Shown: positions 9,554 through 18,492 of the stretch, piece after piece
Layout of the letters: every line of letters begins with the position of its first letter
How positions within the stretch are numbered: position 1 is the stretch's first letter
Source: Schlesneria sp.
GTDB taxonomy: Bacteria > Planctomycetota > Planctomycetia > Planctomycetales > Planctomycetaceae
Reading direction: 5' to 3'
DNA: 47,680 nucleotides
Assembly: GCA_028291515.1 (NCBI GenBank)
Contig: JAQGHU010000037.1
Coordinates: 1-47,680, forward strand
Notes under the pieces: generated by a model
The model's database searches: none
The model's input: only the letters and a program-made list of their open reading frames with translations
Told to the model about the DNA's origin: nothing
Position numbers and translations under genes: made by a program

Positions 9554-11173
9554 TTATCGCTTGGTCGTGAACTCGGCCGAGTTCAACAGGCTCCACAGCA
9601 AATCCTCGAACGCCTCGGGGCGACTGGCGACAGACGAAACATGTTCGAGGGCAATCGTCGTTTCGGCTTCGCTCGGCTGTCGCGCCAGCACCAGTTGAAA
9701 CAGTCGCTTCACTGCTTTGGCGTTGTCTTCTTCCGCCGCCAACAGCTTGGCGAGAACCGTGCTGCTGGCGGGCTTGGCGTCGATCTGCTTTTGCAGTTGA
9801 TCGTTGTTCATCAACAACATCGCCTGGCCCAACGTTCGCGAAATGTCTTCGGGCCTGAGGCTGGGGTCGAATCCGAAGATTTCCGAGACCAGGTCCTTGG
9901 TGCTCTTGGGCGGGGGCGGAAAGCGGATGTCTTTGGTTGGCTCAATTTTAGGAGGCGTGACGTTCGGCAACTCGATCGCCGTGACGAGGGACTGGAAGAC
10001 CTCGTCGCCGCGCAGCTTTGTGGTTCGGCCCGCCGCGAATGGCTTCTCGGCCAGAGACGGGTTCGAAGTCAGCCGTTGCTGATAGGCCTTCGAGTTTACG
10101 ATGGTGCGGAATAACTCTTTGGCATCGAAGCCCGATTCGACGAACGACGCCGTCAGCGGCTTATGGACTTCGCGGAGTTGTGGTTCGTTTCCAGCACCGA
10201 TGTCGTCGACCGGTTCGTGGAACCCGCGGCCCATCAGCCGAGCCCACACGCGATTGACATAGGCCTTCGCGAACCAGGGGTTGGTCCCATTGGCGACGAC
10301 GGCAGCCAGCTCCGTTCGCCGCTCAATGTCTGATTTGCCATTTTCGAGCTTCGAGCCGGTCAGGAACGTCGGGACCATCATCGTTCCCTTCTTGGTCGGA
10401 TCGGCGACGTTGGGCATTTCGTATTCGCCCTTGCCCTTATCCTTCACCTCAATCTCGCTGCTGTCGTTCCAGGGCATCTTGGCCGAAGATCGCACGAAGT
10501 AGGCGGCCAGTTCATGGAACTGCTCGCGCTTCCATTCATCAAACGGATGATCGTGACATTGAGCACAGCCAATCTGCAGGCTGAGGAACACGCGCGCGGT
10601 TTCCGCAGCCAGTCGCGTGGTGTCGGCTCCATGAAACCCGACGAATGTGGCTTCGGGATGATCCTTCACTTTGCCCGACGCCACCAGGATCGCTCGGACG
10701 GTCTGGTCCCACGGAGCGTTCTGGTTAATGCGATCGGCCAGCCACTGTTCGAAGATCGTGTAGTCGAGAAACGTCAGTTCGGGGGGCGGAATTCGGTAGC
10801 CGATCACATCCGACCAATAGCTGGCCCAGTTCTTGCCAAACTCGGGCGAAGCCAGCAATCGCTCCGCCGCCACCGACCGCTTCGTTTCCGAAGTATCGAG
10901 CAAGAAGACGGCCAGTTCATCCGGTGTTGGCTGGCGTCCGATCAGGTCCAGTGACACGCGACGCAGGTACTGTTCGTCCGTCACAACGTCCGCCAGGTCC
11001 GCGTCGTCCAGCTTGGCCGCTTCAATGACCAACCGGTCAAGTTGCGCCGAAGTCAAAGGAGGCGAAGTCGTTACATCATCCGCCAGGCCTAGATTCAGGG
11101 CGCAAACGCCACAAAAAAACAGGGCGGTCCCGATCGTACGTAGTCCGCCGCGAAAGCTGCTTAATGTCGACAT
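9554..11173 (-). CDS. exported DUF1549/DUF1553 domain protein
   Basis: 539 residues: signal peptide (about 1-31), DUF1549 region (YLRRVSLDLIGRQPTPDELA at about 69-88, with CAQCHDHPFDEW and C203, C206, H207 as a CxxCH motif), then DUF1553 (YVNRVWARLMGRGFHEPVDD, DELFRTIVNSKAYQ-like). The CxxCH motif could bind haem after export; many family members have an extra cytochrome domain, which this one lacks. The start at 11173 gives a clean signal peptide; 11215 and 11245 are alternatives. It is first in a two-gene minus-strand operon with the DUF1501 gene. Confidence 0.92.
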   Translation of the reverse strand: MSTLSSFRGGLRTIGTALFFCGVCALNLGLADDVTTSPPLTSAQLDRLVIEAAKLDDADLADVVTDEQYLRRVSLDLIGRQPTPDELAVFLLDTSETKRSVAAERLLASPEFGKNWASYWSDVIGYRIPPPELTFLDYTIFEQWLADRINQNAPWDQTVRAILVASGKVKDHPEATFVGFHGADTTRLAAETARVFLSLQIGCAQCHDHPFDEWKREQFHELAAYFVRSSAKMPWNDSSEIEVKDKGKGEYEMPNVADPTKKGTMMVPTFLTGSKLENGKSDIERRTELAAVVANGTNPWFAKAYVNRVWARLMGRGFHEPVDDIGAGNEPQLREVHKPLTASFVESGFDAKELFRTIVNSKAYQQRLTSNPSLAEKPFAAGRTTKLRGDEVFQSLVTAIELPNVTPPKIEPTKDIRFPPPPKSTKDLVSEIFGFDPSLRPEDISRTLGQAMLLMNNDQLQKQIDAKPASSTVLAKLLAAEEDNAKAVKRLFQLVLARQPSEAETTIALEHVSSVASRPEAFEDLLWSLLNSAEFTTKR

Positions 11174-11761
11174 CGAGGGTGATCCCTGCAGTAGCCGCAC
11201 GAAAGAATGTCTCATCATGCTAAAAATGCCTGATCCAAGCGTCAATCAGAATTAAATCTGTCGGTGATGACAGGCAAAAGTAGAGGGAAACAGGGGCTGG
11301 ACGGATTTTCACTGCCGCACTTCAGACCTTTGAAGTCCGACGCCCCGAAGGGGCAGCCACAGACCAGCCCAGGGCATCGCCCTGGGTGCTGGAGCCATAG
11401 TGAATCCAAGCCCTGTAGGGGCGACACAACTTCACTGTGCCGCCCTTTCAGGGCTTGTGTTTAACGTGGGCACTGTTCCCAGGGCGATGCCCTGGGCTGA
11501 TTTGTGATTGGCCCTTCGGGCCGCAAAATGATTGTGTCTGTCCACCCTATCAGCCCAAGGCAGGGCATCTTGGGTTCCTCAGGCGATTCTGTTCTGGCTG
11601 GCATTCATCTTCCTGCCATCCCTCAAACCGATCTTGAGCAGATTCTGCCGGTCTACTAGAACTGCGTCTCCACTCCCATTTTGAACCGATTGTTCGCCTC
11701 TGCGAATCGCCAGTCGCGATGGGATGGCCTAGTTTAGTCCGGGATGGCAAGGAGGCCACCG
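11174..11761. other. intergenic stretch with a palindrome cluster
   Basis: No gene seen. The stretch separates two divergent transcription units, so it must hold both promoters. Its middle (11335-11520) is a cluster of short palindromes described separately. Confidence 0.6.
11335..11525. repeat. cluster of palindromes with CCCAGGGCATCGCCCTGGG wording
   Basis: Two near-identical palindromes, AGCCCAGGGCATCGCCCTGG at 11366-11385 and CCCAGGGCGATGCCCTGGGC at 11478-11497, face each other and can also pair with one another. Around them are GCCCCGAAGGGGC, AGCCCTGTAGGGGCG, CCGCCCTTTCAGGGCTTG and GGCCCTTCGGGCC. The pattern resembles REP/BIME-type elements. No RAYT transposase is seen in the window. 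Confidence 0.75.
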
Positions 11762-13156
11762 ATGCGTACCCTGATAATTGCTGCCGCGTTCATCGTGATC
11801 TGTCATCAATTCGCCGTGCAGGCGGATGATCGCAAGTATCCGTATCAGGCGATCGTGGAACTGGAAGGGGAATACGTTCGCAGCGGACCTGGCCCCAGCT
11901 TTTACCCTACGGACAAGCTTCGCAAAGGGGATAAAGTCACCGTTCATCGCCACGATCCGGGAGGCTGGTGCATGATCAGCCCGCCGACGGGCAGCTTCAG
12001 TTGGATCAAGGCGGAGCATGTGCAGCGGTCGGGCGAAAATGGCGGCATCCTGAAAGCGAACAACGTCGTCGTCCATGTCGGCAGTTCACTGAGCGCCGAT
12101 GAATTCACGACCATTCAAGGCAATCTGTCGCGCGGTGAAGCGGTGCAGATCCTGGGCGAGAAGAACTTTCCGTTCGATGACGGGCAGCAGAAGCTGATGT
12201 ACAAGATCGCCCCCGTTCGTCGTGAATGGCGCTGGATCCAGCGGAAGGCGATCGTGGCGGCCGATGCAATCCAATCCGATCCGTTCCCGGGCGAGTCCGC
12301 TCCGCGAAAGAAGAATAGTCCCGTCGCCGATCAGAACAAACTCGACCCGGATGCGTTTGCTCAACCGATCTCGACCGGCGATTCGGTGACCGGCCCCGAT
12401 CGGTCAGAGTCGATGACGCAGAAGCCTCGCACAACTATTGGAAACGCCACCGGCACCACAGAGACCGGTGCGTTCGCTGATAAGTTGAGTCTGGTGGATG
12501 CCGAGTTCCGCGAGATGATCAAGCAAGAACCCGCCACGTGGGATCTGAAGGATATTCAGCAGCAGTATCTGCAATTGGACAACGAGGCGACTCAGCCGCT
12601 GCAGAGCAAGACGATCGCTCAGCGACTGGATGCAATCACGCGCTACCAGAAGACTCAATCCGACTATCTCAGTTTCTTGAAGCTCAGCGACGCGGCTCGT
12701 CAGCGGGACGCTCAATTGGCGGCCGTGCAGCGTGAGGCCGAACAGTTGGCCAACGGCGGAAGCGCGCCAGTCGCAGGAGCACCGGGTACAGGCCCGACCC
12801 CGATCACATCGCAACCGGGTGACGCAGTCGCCTCGGCAGGCGATCCGTCTCGACCACCCGTCGCTCCCGCACAGCCGACACCAGCGCCAGGTGCGCCAAA
12901 CGCTCCCAAGTTTGCGGGAGCGGGCCTGGTGGTTTCGATGGCCCAGTCATTCCCTGGTGGTCCGCAGTACGCACTGACCGCTCCCGGTGGAAAGCTGTTG
13001 TGCTATCTGGTCCCCGCCGCCGGAGTCGATCTGCGTAAAGCGGTCAACCAATCGGTCGGAGTCACCGGCGATCGCAGCTTCCGACAGGAATGGGGTGCCG
13101 ATGTGATCATTGTCCGTGGCCTGCAGCCGGTTCAGTTGCGCGCGGCGGGTCGATAG
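11762..13156 (+). CDS. exported SH3-like domain protein of unknown function
   Basis: 464 residues. A signal peptide (about 1-21, ending VQADD) is followed by two bacterial SH3-like modules: about 28-85 (AIVELEGEYVRSGPGPSFYP through FSWIKAEHV) and about 95-155 (ANNVVVHVGSSLS, GEAVQILGEKNFPF, WRWIQRKAIV). The middle is a helical region, then a Pro/Ala-rich linker at about 340-390. The C-terminus has a short conserved-looking domain with AGLVVSMAQSF and DVIIVRGLQPVQLR. SH3b domains usually bind cell-wall peptides or other proteins outside the membrane. AAGGAGG at 11749-11755 fixes the start. It stands alone and converges with the gene at 13215. Confidence 0.85.
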   Translation: MRTLIIAAAFIVICHQFAVQADDRKYPYQAIVELEGEYVRSGPGPSFYPTDKLRKGDKVTVHRHDPGGWCMISPPTGSFSWIKAEHVQRSGENGGILKANNVVVHVGSSLSADEFTTIQGNLSRGEAVQILGEKNFPFDDGQQKLMYKIAPVRREWRWIQRKAIVAADAIQSDPFPGESAPRKKNSPVADQNKLDPDAFAQPISTGDSVTGPDRSESMTQKPRTTIGNATGTTETGAFADKLSLVDAEFREMIKQEPATWDLKDIQQQYLQLDNEATQPLQSKTIAQRLDAITRYQKTQSDYLSFLKLSDAARQRDAQLAAVQREAEQLANGGSAPVAGAPGTGPTPITSQPGDAVASAGDPSRPPVAPAQPTPAPGAPNAPKFAGAGLVVSMAQSFPGGPQYALTAPGGKLLCYLVPAAGVDLRKAVNQSVGVTGDRSFRQEWGADVIIVRGLQPVQLRAAGR

Positions 13157-13214
13157 TCTGACATGCGCACATCTGGAAAAGAATTCAACAGGCAATTCAG
13201 CTCCTCTTGCCAAG

Positions 13215-13688
13215 TTATGATTTCCAGAGTGCAGTGTCCGTAACGGCCCACTTGTCGCCTATCTTCTTGAGAATGATCAGATTGCCATGCCCAGAAAGCG
13301 GGCCTTCGCTTTCGCCGGTCATAACCTCGACTTCGGCATGGGTGAGAAGGCAAATCTGTAGTATTCGCTTGTCGACTTCGTCAGGAGTCGCTTGAACAAC
13401 TCGTCGAATGCTTTGGACTTCATCGTCAGTAAGAGTTCCGATGACTCTAATGCCATCGACTGTTCGCTCGTCAGGCTCAATGGTGCTTGAGGATGGTTCA
13501 ACTGCAGCAGGAATAACCGGCAACTCAGTAGCTGGCGATGAGGCAACAGGCGCAGCAGATCGAGGTAAAGTAGGCGTCGGTTGCCAGCACCCGGCGATCA
13601 GGATGGTCGCTACCGAAACGACGCGGCGATAAATTACCTTCCCACAATCATGAGAAGGTTGAACGTTCGAACCGTCTGAATTCAACAT
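13215..13688 (-). CDS. small lipoprotein, unknown function
   Basis: 157 residues. Two arginines and a hydrophobic run lead to the lipobox IAGC with the lipidated Cys at 34. A Pro/Ala/Ser-rich spacer follows (about 38-72), then a compact domain (about 80-157) containing VIGTLTDDEVQSIRRVV, RILQICLLTHAEVEVMTG and GDKWAVTDTALWKS. The last part could be an NTF2-like or cystatin-like small fold, but I do not recognise it. The start at 13688 was chosen for the signal peptide; the frame is open further upstream, overlapping the VOC gene. It begins 28 bases after that gene's stop, so the two are probably cotranscribed. Confidence 0.7.
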   Translation of the reverse strand: MLNSDGSNVQPSHDCGKVIYRRVVSVATILIAGCWQPTPTLPRSAAPVASSPATELPVIPAAVEPSSSTIEPDERTVDGIRVIGTLTDDEVQSIRRVVQATPDEVDKRILQICLLTHAEVEVMTGESEGPLSGHGNLIILKKIGDKWAVTDTALWKS

Positions 13689-13716
13689 GCTGCCGCCTTT
13701 CAAATGGGCCGCCCAA

Positions 13717-14091
13717 TCACGTTGGATCCGCTTGCCTCTTCGCAAAGACCAACACATTCCCATCGGGATCTCGCACGCCCGTCTCCCGAGTTCCCCAAGT
13801 CTGATCCGTGGGTGGCAACTGGATTGTGGCACCGCGCGATGAGACTTCGTCGTGCAAGAGATCCACATCGTCAACCCACAGAAATGTATCCGTCATCCCG
13901 GCTCGTTCCGGCTTGAAGGAGTGAAGATGAAGCGAGACGCCATCGCGAGCGATCCCCAGATAGCAGGGGTCGGTCTTAGTCGGATCAGGTCGATACGCGA
14001 ACATCTTCTGAAAGCCCAAGACTCGGCAGTAATAGTCTTCGGATCGAGTGGAGTCTGTGATGGCGATGACCGGGACGGCGCTGGTGATCAT
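13717..14091 (-). CDS. VOC family (glyoxalase/bleomycin-resistance-like) protein
   Basis: 124 residues, one VOC domain with paired beta-alpha-beta modules: VIAITDSTRSEDYYCRVLGF at the start and a second module with WVDDVDLLHDEV and VRDPDGNVLVFAK at the end. This is the length of the dimeric single-domain members, which include drug-binding resistance proteins and metal-dependent glyoxalases or dioxygenases. The exact metal ligands are not obvious, so a binding protein is as likely as an enzyme. First gene of a likely two-gene unit with the lipoprotein at 13215. Confidence 0.88.
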   Translation of the reverse strand: MITSAVPVIAITDSTRSEDYYCRVLGFQKMFAYRPDPTKTDPCYLGIARDGVSLHLHSFKPERAGMTDTFLWVDDVDLLHDEVSSRGATIQLPPTDQTWGTRETGVRDPDGNVLVFAKRQADPT

Positions 14092-14161
14092 GATGGATAA
14101 CTCGCGACTGTTAGGAAACCAGTGCCAGGATTCTTTCGTTGCGAAGTCTGGTACTGACCAC

Positions 14162-14519
14162 CTAATTTGGGGATGACTTCTCCCGTGGCTTCCAGAGAAT
14201 CAGGTAGGCGGAGAGAAGAGTGAGAACCAGAGTGACAGATTGGTAACTCACCGCCGTGGAGGCGTGTTTATAGCTCACACCTCCGCCCGAAGGCAGAGGT
14301 TGGCTTCCCCAGAGGAGGTTCGGCCCAGTTGACTGAAGTTGAGTTCGCCAATTCCAAGAAAAGTATCCCTCCTGCGATACGATCGCAAAACGAGAATCGC
14401 GAATTGCTACAAAAATCCTGGTAGTAATAGCTCTTGATCCACAGCACCATGGCCACCAGCGCCATCATCAGAGTGACGCAGCCGAGCTTTCTTCGCCAAC
14501 TGTAGAAGATGTTGCACAT
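14162..14519 (-). pseudogene. planctomycete SWRRK-type small membrane protein, frameshifted
   Basis: The N-terminus (YSWRRKLGCVTLMMALVAMV) is typical of a small membrane protein family common in planctomycetes, which normally ends in a second hydrophobic segment of the type LTLLSAYLILWKP. In this frame the protein stops at 14268 after 83 residues. The expected ending, SVTLVLTLLSAYLILWKPRE, is present directly downstream in another frame and stops at 14162. One small indel between about 14270 and 14330 therefore splits the gene. Either it is decayed or the base call is wrong. Function of the family is unknown. Confidence 0.6.
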
Positions 14520-14564
14520 GGGGGCATGATAGCTAGGATAGCACCAGATTCTTGTTCGAATCTA

Positions 14565-16031
14565 TTAGCGGATCTTGGCCGGCGCTTCCTGGCCTTTGGG
14601 GATCAGTGAGGTATACGGTCGGTCCTTAGTTCGCGCTTGCCATTCGGATTTGGCGGCGGCCAATTGGTCGGGCTGTTCGAGCAGATCGAGGGCGGTGACG
14701 GCCAGGACTTGACTGGCGTAGATCACTCCTTTTTCGCCGATCGTCGAACCAATGGCGGCGACGTTTTGCCAACTGTGGCCGGGGGTGCCTGAGGCGAAGC
14801 AGGCGGTTCGCAGGCCGCTGGTGGGGACGAACCAACTGACATCGCCGACGTCGGTTGACCCCTTGGTCACTTCGGGAATCGCCGGAAGCGGGTAGACCGC
14901 ATCATCGATGCCGGTTGCAAACGTGGACTTGAATTGCTCTGCGAGTGGTTCCTGCAGCTTCTTCGCGAAGGCCTGTTCGTCGGCGGTGAACTTGGGGGAC
15001 GGCAATCGTTTCAGATTGTGAGAGATGAGCTCTGACAGCGGAGTGTTCTGTAAGAGCTCGTGGCAATCGGTATCGACGACGGCGGTCATCTTCGTGCGAG
15101 TCATTAGCGCGGCACCACGGGCGATATCGATCAGCCAGGCGAAGGAAGTTTCGACGTCTTTATGCTCGTTGGCTCGCACGTAGTACCAGACGGTGGCCGT
15201 GGCCGGAACGACGTTGGGGGCTCCTCCACCCTGTGTGATGACGTAGTGAATGCGTGAGTCCTCTTTGACGTGCTCACGCATGTAGTTCGCGCCAACATTC
15301 ATCAGTTCGACCGCGTCGAGGGCACTGCGACCTTGCTCGGGACTGCCAGCCGCGTGCGCGGCGACGCCATGAAATGTGAACTTGGCAGAGACCATCGCTT
15401 TGGAACTGCCACTCCAGACTTCGTTCTTGGTCGCGGGGTGCCAATGCAGGCAGGCGTCCAAATCGTTGAACTGACCGTCGAGCAACATATAGACCTTGCC
15501 GATCAACGTCTCTTCTGCGGGAGTGCCGTACAGACGGAGCGTGCCAGGGAGCTTGTGCTTTTCCATCGCGGCTTTGACGGCGAGGGCTGCGCCGAGGGCT
15601 CCTGTTCCCAAACCGGAATGACCGCAGCCATGACCGGGCTGGCCCGCTTCGACGGGGTCGCGATCGGTCGAAACCTTTTGCGAGAGATCGGGCAGGGCGT
15701 CGTATTCGGCGAGGATGCCGATCACCGGTTTGCCCGAGCCATAGGTAGCGACGAAGGCACTCGGCATGTTGGCGATGCCGGCCTGCACTTCAAATCCGGC
15801 CGCCTTGAGTTTGTCGACCAGCAGTTGTGACGATTTCATTTCTTCGAGCCCGACTTCGGCGAACTTCCAGATCTGCTGGTTCACGTCCTTCAGTTCGGCC
15901 TCGCGCTGCTTCACGTCGGCCAGTGCAGTCTTTTGACTGGGTCGCCAGGGGGTCTCTTGAGCTTCGGCGGGTAAGGAGCAAAGCCCACACATCAATGCCA
16001 ACAGCACACGTAAACAGGATTGTCGCGTCAT
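14565..16031 (-). CDS. exported M20 family amidohydrolase, AbgB-like
   Basis: 488 residues. A signal peptide (about 1-25, ending PAEAQE) precedes a zinc amidohydrolase of the M20 family. Recognisable sites are GHGCGH with C136 and H138, the glutamate pair in GTPAEET (E173/E174) and HWHP (H196/H198). The GHGCGH form and the overall length match the aminobenzoyl-glutamate hydrolase subunit B (AbgB) branch more than the ordinary indole-acetyl-amino-acid hydrolases. AbgB works with AbgA in E. coli; no AbgA partner is present here, and the signal peptide points to an exported enzyme, so the substrate may differ. The start at 16031 was chosen for the signal peptide. Monocistronic as far as can be seen. 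Confidence 0.88.
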   Translation of the reverse strand: MTRQSCLRVLLALMCGLCSLPAEAQETPWRPSQKTALADVKQREAELKDVNQQIWKFAEVGLEEMKSSQLLVDKLKAAGFEVQAGIANMPSAFVATYGSGKPVIGILAEYDALPDLSQKVSTDRDPVEAGQPGHGCGHSGLGTGALGAALAVKAAMEKHKLPGTLRLYGTPAEETLIGKVYMLLDGQFNDLDACLHWHPATKNEVWSGSSKAMVSAKFTFHGVAAHAAGSPEQGRSALDAVELMNVGANYMREHVKEDSRIHYVITQGGGAPNVVPATATVWYYVRANEHKDVETSFAWLIDIARGAALMTRTKMTAVVDTDCHELLQNTPLSELISHNLKRLPSPKFTADEQAFAKKLQEPLAEQFKSTFATGIDDAVYPLPAIPEVTKGSTDVGDVSWFVPTSGLRTACFASGTPGHSWQNVAAIGSTIGEKGVIYASQVLAVTALDLLEQPDQLAAAKSEWQARTKDRPYTSLIPKGQEAPAKIR

Positions 16032-16402
16032 CGAAGTGACCTTGATTTCGGAGTGATTATTGCGAGAGGGGCCGGCACCTGCAGATGTGCAAACGAACAG
16101 CAAGCAACGGCATCAACGAGTAGACCGTAATCGCGGCGGGGCGTCGAGAGAACGGTGAGTTTGAGTGCCGGTAAGAACCCACGCAACGCCTCGTTGCTGC
16201 TCACTTTCACAACAGTCCTACCACTGCGTTCGCGGCATCGGACAACCAGTGCCGATGCCGCTCGACAATGACGATCATGCTGCCGTCTGTCTGCGGTGAG
16301 TGGATCAGGTTGACCCAAGGGAGCATTATGGCTTAATTGCGACTGACTGGTATATTTCATCGGTCGAACCGCGGATAGCTTCCCTCCTTGAACCCGTCAC
16401 CA
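16032..16402. other. intergenic stretch, no gene seen
   Basis: Only small palindromes are visible, for example GGCATCG/CGATGCC at about 16230-16254. Promoters of the M20 gene (minus strand) and possibly of the small gene at 16403 should lie here. Confidence 0.4.
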
Positions 16403-16747
16403 ATGTTTTCAATCCGACCAACATCATCAAGCCCCTCCAACGCAGTTCACACTGTGGCTGATCGACGCAAGGTTCGATGGTTCGTGGTCATCGGGTTTCT
16501 AATCATCGCAATCACAATTGCTTCCATGATTCCAGGAAGTCCGCGGCCAGTGTTAGTGCCGGGACTTATTGCGACAGGGAGAGGGATGTGGGGCCTCGTG
16601 GTGCGGGCTTGGGAAATCGCCTTCAGCGTCAAAGACCACCCCGGCGCGCAGATTCGACCAAGACCAAACTATTTCGGCGAGGGCAACGGCGAGGCTGCCG
16701 ATGCGAGTCGCCCAGAGAATATGTCACCGTCCGCAGTGCTGCCATGA
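16403..16747 (+). CDS. possible small single-pass membrane protein
   Basis: 114 residues if started at the ATG. It holds a positively charged lead and one strong hydrophobic segment (WFVVIGFLIIAITIASMIPG) at about 27-46, then a polar tail. No family is recognised and no good ribosome site is seen, so this may be a chance frame. The surrounding kilobase has no other confident gene. Confidence 0.3.
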   Translation: MFSIRPTSSSPSNAVHTVADRRKVRWFVVIGFLIIAITIASMIPGSPRPVLVPGLIATGRGMWGLVVRAWEIAFSVKDHPGAQIRPRPNYFGEGNGEAADASRPENMSPSAVLP

Positions 16748-17045
16748 AACGATGAGCAACTGCGATCAGATCATTGAGAAGCGTGTGGCTGGGGTCGACC
16801 AACGGGAGCCCCCAGAAAGCTATTGCGTCCAGGCGGATCGCTGGCATCGCGGCGAGCAACAGCACGGCTTTGTCGAAGCGGCTGCTAGCGTAGTGCAGAG
16901 GCCCGTATCCATCGAGGCAAGCTCGAAGGGGGCAGGAATCGGCTGCTCAAACCCGACAATCCCCACCGAGTTCATCTCGGTGGAATCAGGCCTTCGCACT
17001 AGGCAGACGCGACTCCAAAACCGTGGAACTGTAGCTCGACGATCA
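16748..17045. other. unassigned stretch with a CCACCGAG hairpin
   Basis: No supported gene. At 16963-16983 there is a perfect 8-bp stem, CCACCGAG-TTCAT-CTCGGTGG. The reverse complement of all 21 bases occurs at 35384-35404, inside a larger cruciform. On the minus strand a short frame at about 16740-16915 has an ankyrin-like look (DGYGPLHYASSR) but is closed by stops. Confidence 0.5.
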
Positions 17046-17864
17046 TCACTCCGTCGCGCTAGCTGGGGTGGCGAGAGTGGTCTTGTCGACAGAGGCGGCG
17101 TCGATGCGGCGGATGGCGCGGGCGGCGGCGGCTACGACGGCCGGTTCGCTGTCCTCTTCCAGTCGTCGCAGCATCGTCAGGCTTTTGGCGGCACTGGGGC
17201 CGATTTCGCCGAGGGTGGCGGCGGCGGCGGCTCGGATCTGGGGGTTCGTGTCATTGAGGGCGCGGGTCAAGCCGACGAGTGCCGGCGCGGCTCCTGGTCC
17301 CACATTGCGCAGGGATGTGGCAGCGGTCAATCGGATGTTGTCGTCGGCATCTTTGAGGAGTTCCATCAGGACGGGAACCGCTTGCTCTTCGAAGCCTTCC
17401 ATGGTCGAGAGGGCCGCGGCGGCATTGACGCGGGCGAACGTCGATTCGTCTTGCAAGAGCTTGACCAATCCTTTGGCGGCGGGGGCCGCTTCGGGACCGA
17501 TCTGGGCGAGGAACATGGCGGCCAGTTCTCGCGCGACCGTGTTTTCATCGGCCAGTCGTTCGGCGAGTGCTGCGGTCGCGTGAGCTCCCAGTTCCTGGAT
17601 TTGGGCTTCGGCCTTGGTCCAGCCTTCGGCATCACTGGACTCGGCCGCTTTGACGAGAGTGGCGAATGCTACGGAGCCGCGCGGGAAGTCGGCGTCGCCC
17701 GGTTCAGCCTGTTCGGGGACCGATTCCAGAGGGGGTTCAGCGACCTTCGAATTGGCAGCGGGAGCTTTGCCAGTGCTGGTCATTTTCGGGACCGGTTGCG
17801 AGCCACCACAGCCGATAGCGAACAGCAGCGTCAGAACAGCGGCGGACCAGTGATGTCGCAACAT
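17046..17864 (-). CDS. HEAT-repeat lipoprotein
   Basis: 272 residues. A short signal with AIGC, lipid Cys at 19, a low-complexity linker (about 24-65), then at least four HEAT/PBS-lyase-type helical repeats from about 75 to 255. Repeat signatures include ELAAMFLAQIGPEAAPAAKG, RLTAATSLRNVGPGAAPALV and RAAAAATLGEIGPSAAKSL. Such solenoids bind proteins; no catalytic site is seen. The start at 17864 fits the lipoprotein signal, although the frame is open to 17945. It begins 34 bases after the stop of the upstream lipoprotein gene, so the two probably form an operon acting at the membrane. Confidence 0.85.
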   Translation of the reverse strand: MLRHHWSAAVLTLLFAIGCGGSQPVPKMTSTGKAPAANSKVAEPPLESVPEQAEPGDADFPRGSVAFATLVKAAESSDAEGWTKAEAQIQELGAHATAALAERLADENTVARELAAMFLAQIGPEAAPAAKGLVKLLQDESTFARVNAAAALSTMEGFEEQAVPVLMELLKDADDNIRLTAATSLRNVGPGAAPALVGLTRALNDTNPQIRAAAAATLGEIGPSAAKSLTMLRRLEEDSEPAVVAAAARAIRRIDAASVDKTTLATPASATE

Positions 17865-17898
17865 GGCAATCCCTTTACTCACACTCGCTCGCCGAGGG

Positions 17899-18411
17899 TT
17901 ACTCGGACTGAGCTCTGAACCGGACGGTGTTCGCTTCGCAAGCACTCGCCAGTTCGACTTCGTCCATATTCAGGTCATCCAGCGAATGGGCGCTCTTCAA
18001 TCGTCCGACTTGATAAGTCCCCGGCTGCAGGCGAATCGTCTTGCCGGAGTGAGCGTACACGACCTGTTCAATCTCTTTGGGGTCGGGTTGTTTGGTGGCG
18101 GTCGGGACTTTCTTCCAGCGGCTATTCGAGTCTGAGGTCGACGAGTACTGCCCCGGTGGCAGGTAAATGGCACCCGTCGAGAAGTCGACCGCGAAAGCAA
18201 TGACACCGGGAATGAAAAAGAACAACAGACCAATGGCATCGAGCGCGACGACCTTCAAATCGAGCGGCCCGGCAGGTTGACCTCGCCGTTCCGGCCAGAA
18301 GATCGTGCCGCACCCGGACTGCTGGACAGCCACCAGCGCAGCGGCCAGCCATTGGCGTCGCGATAGAGCCGACGTTCGTTCTGTCGTCAGGTGAATCCCC
18401 ACCAGCACCAC
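17899..18411 (-). CDS. conserved small lipoprotein with two-part membrane segment
   Basis: 170 residues. The N-terminus is a weak lipoprotein signal ending QQSGC (Cys 34). Next comes a stretch I recognise as typical of an uncharacterised family: FWPERRGQPAG, then a hydrophobic region AIGLLFFFIPGVIAFAVDFS and TGAIYLPPG. A C-terminal domain (about 100-170) follows with HSGKTIRLQPGTYQVG. The family has no known role. Upstream partner of the HEAT-repeat lipoprotein. Confidence 0.7.
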   Translation of the reverse strand: MVLVGIHLTTERTSALSRRQWLAAALVAVQQSGCGTIFWPERRGQPAGPLDLKVVALDAIGLLFFFIPGVIAFAVDFSTGAIYLPPGQYSSTSDSNSRWKKVPTATKQPDPKEIEQVVYAHSGKTIRLQPGTYQVGRLKSAHSLDDLNMDEVELASACEANTVRFRAQSE

Positions 18412-18492
18412 CCTGTGTTACGCAATCCCTTGACGTACGCCCGCACGTCGAGCGGGACGGTATTTCAAATCGCGAAATCGCTCAAGGTGACT

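Noticed and set aside
16740-16915. Ankyrin-like fragment on the minus strand (DGYGPLHYASSR, LLLAAMPAIRLDA)
   Set aside because: Stops close the frame just upstream, and only part of one repeat is readable. It may be a relic, but it cannot be supported.
16569-17918. A 449-residue plus-strand open frame opposite the HEAT-repeat lipoprotein
   Set aside because: Gly/Arg-rich low-complexity translation produced by the repeat structure of the gene on the other strand.
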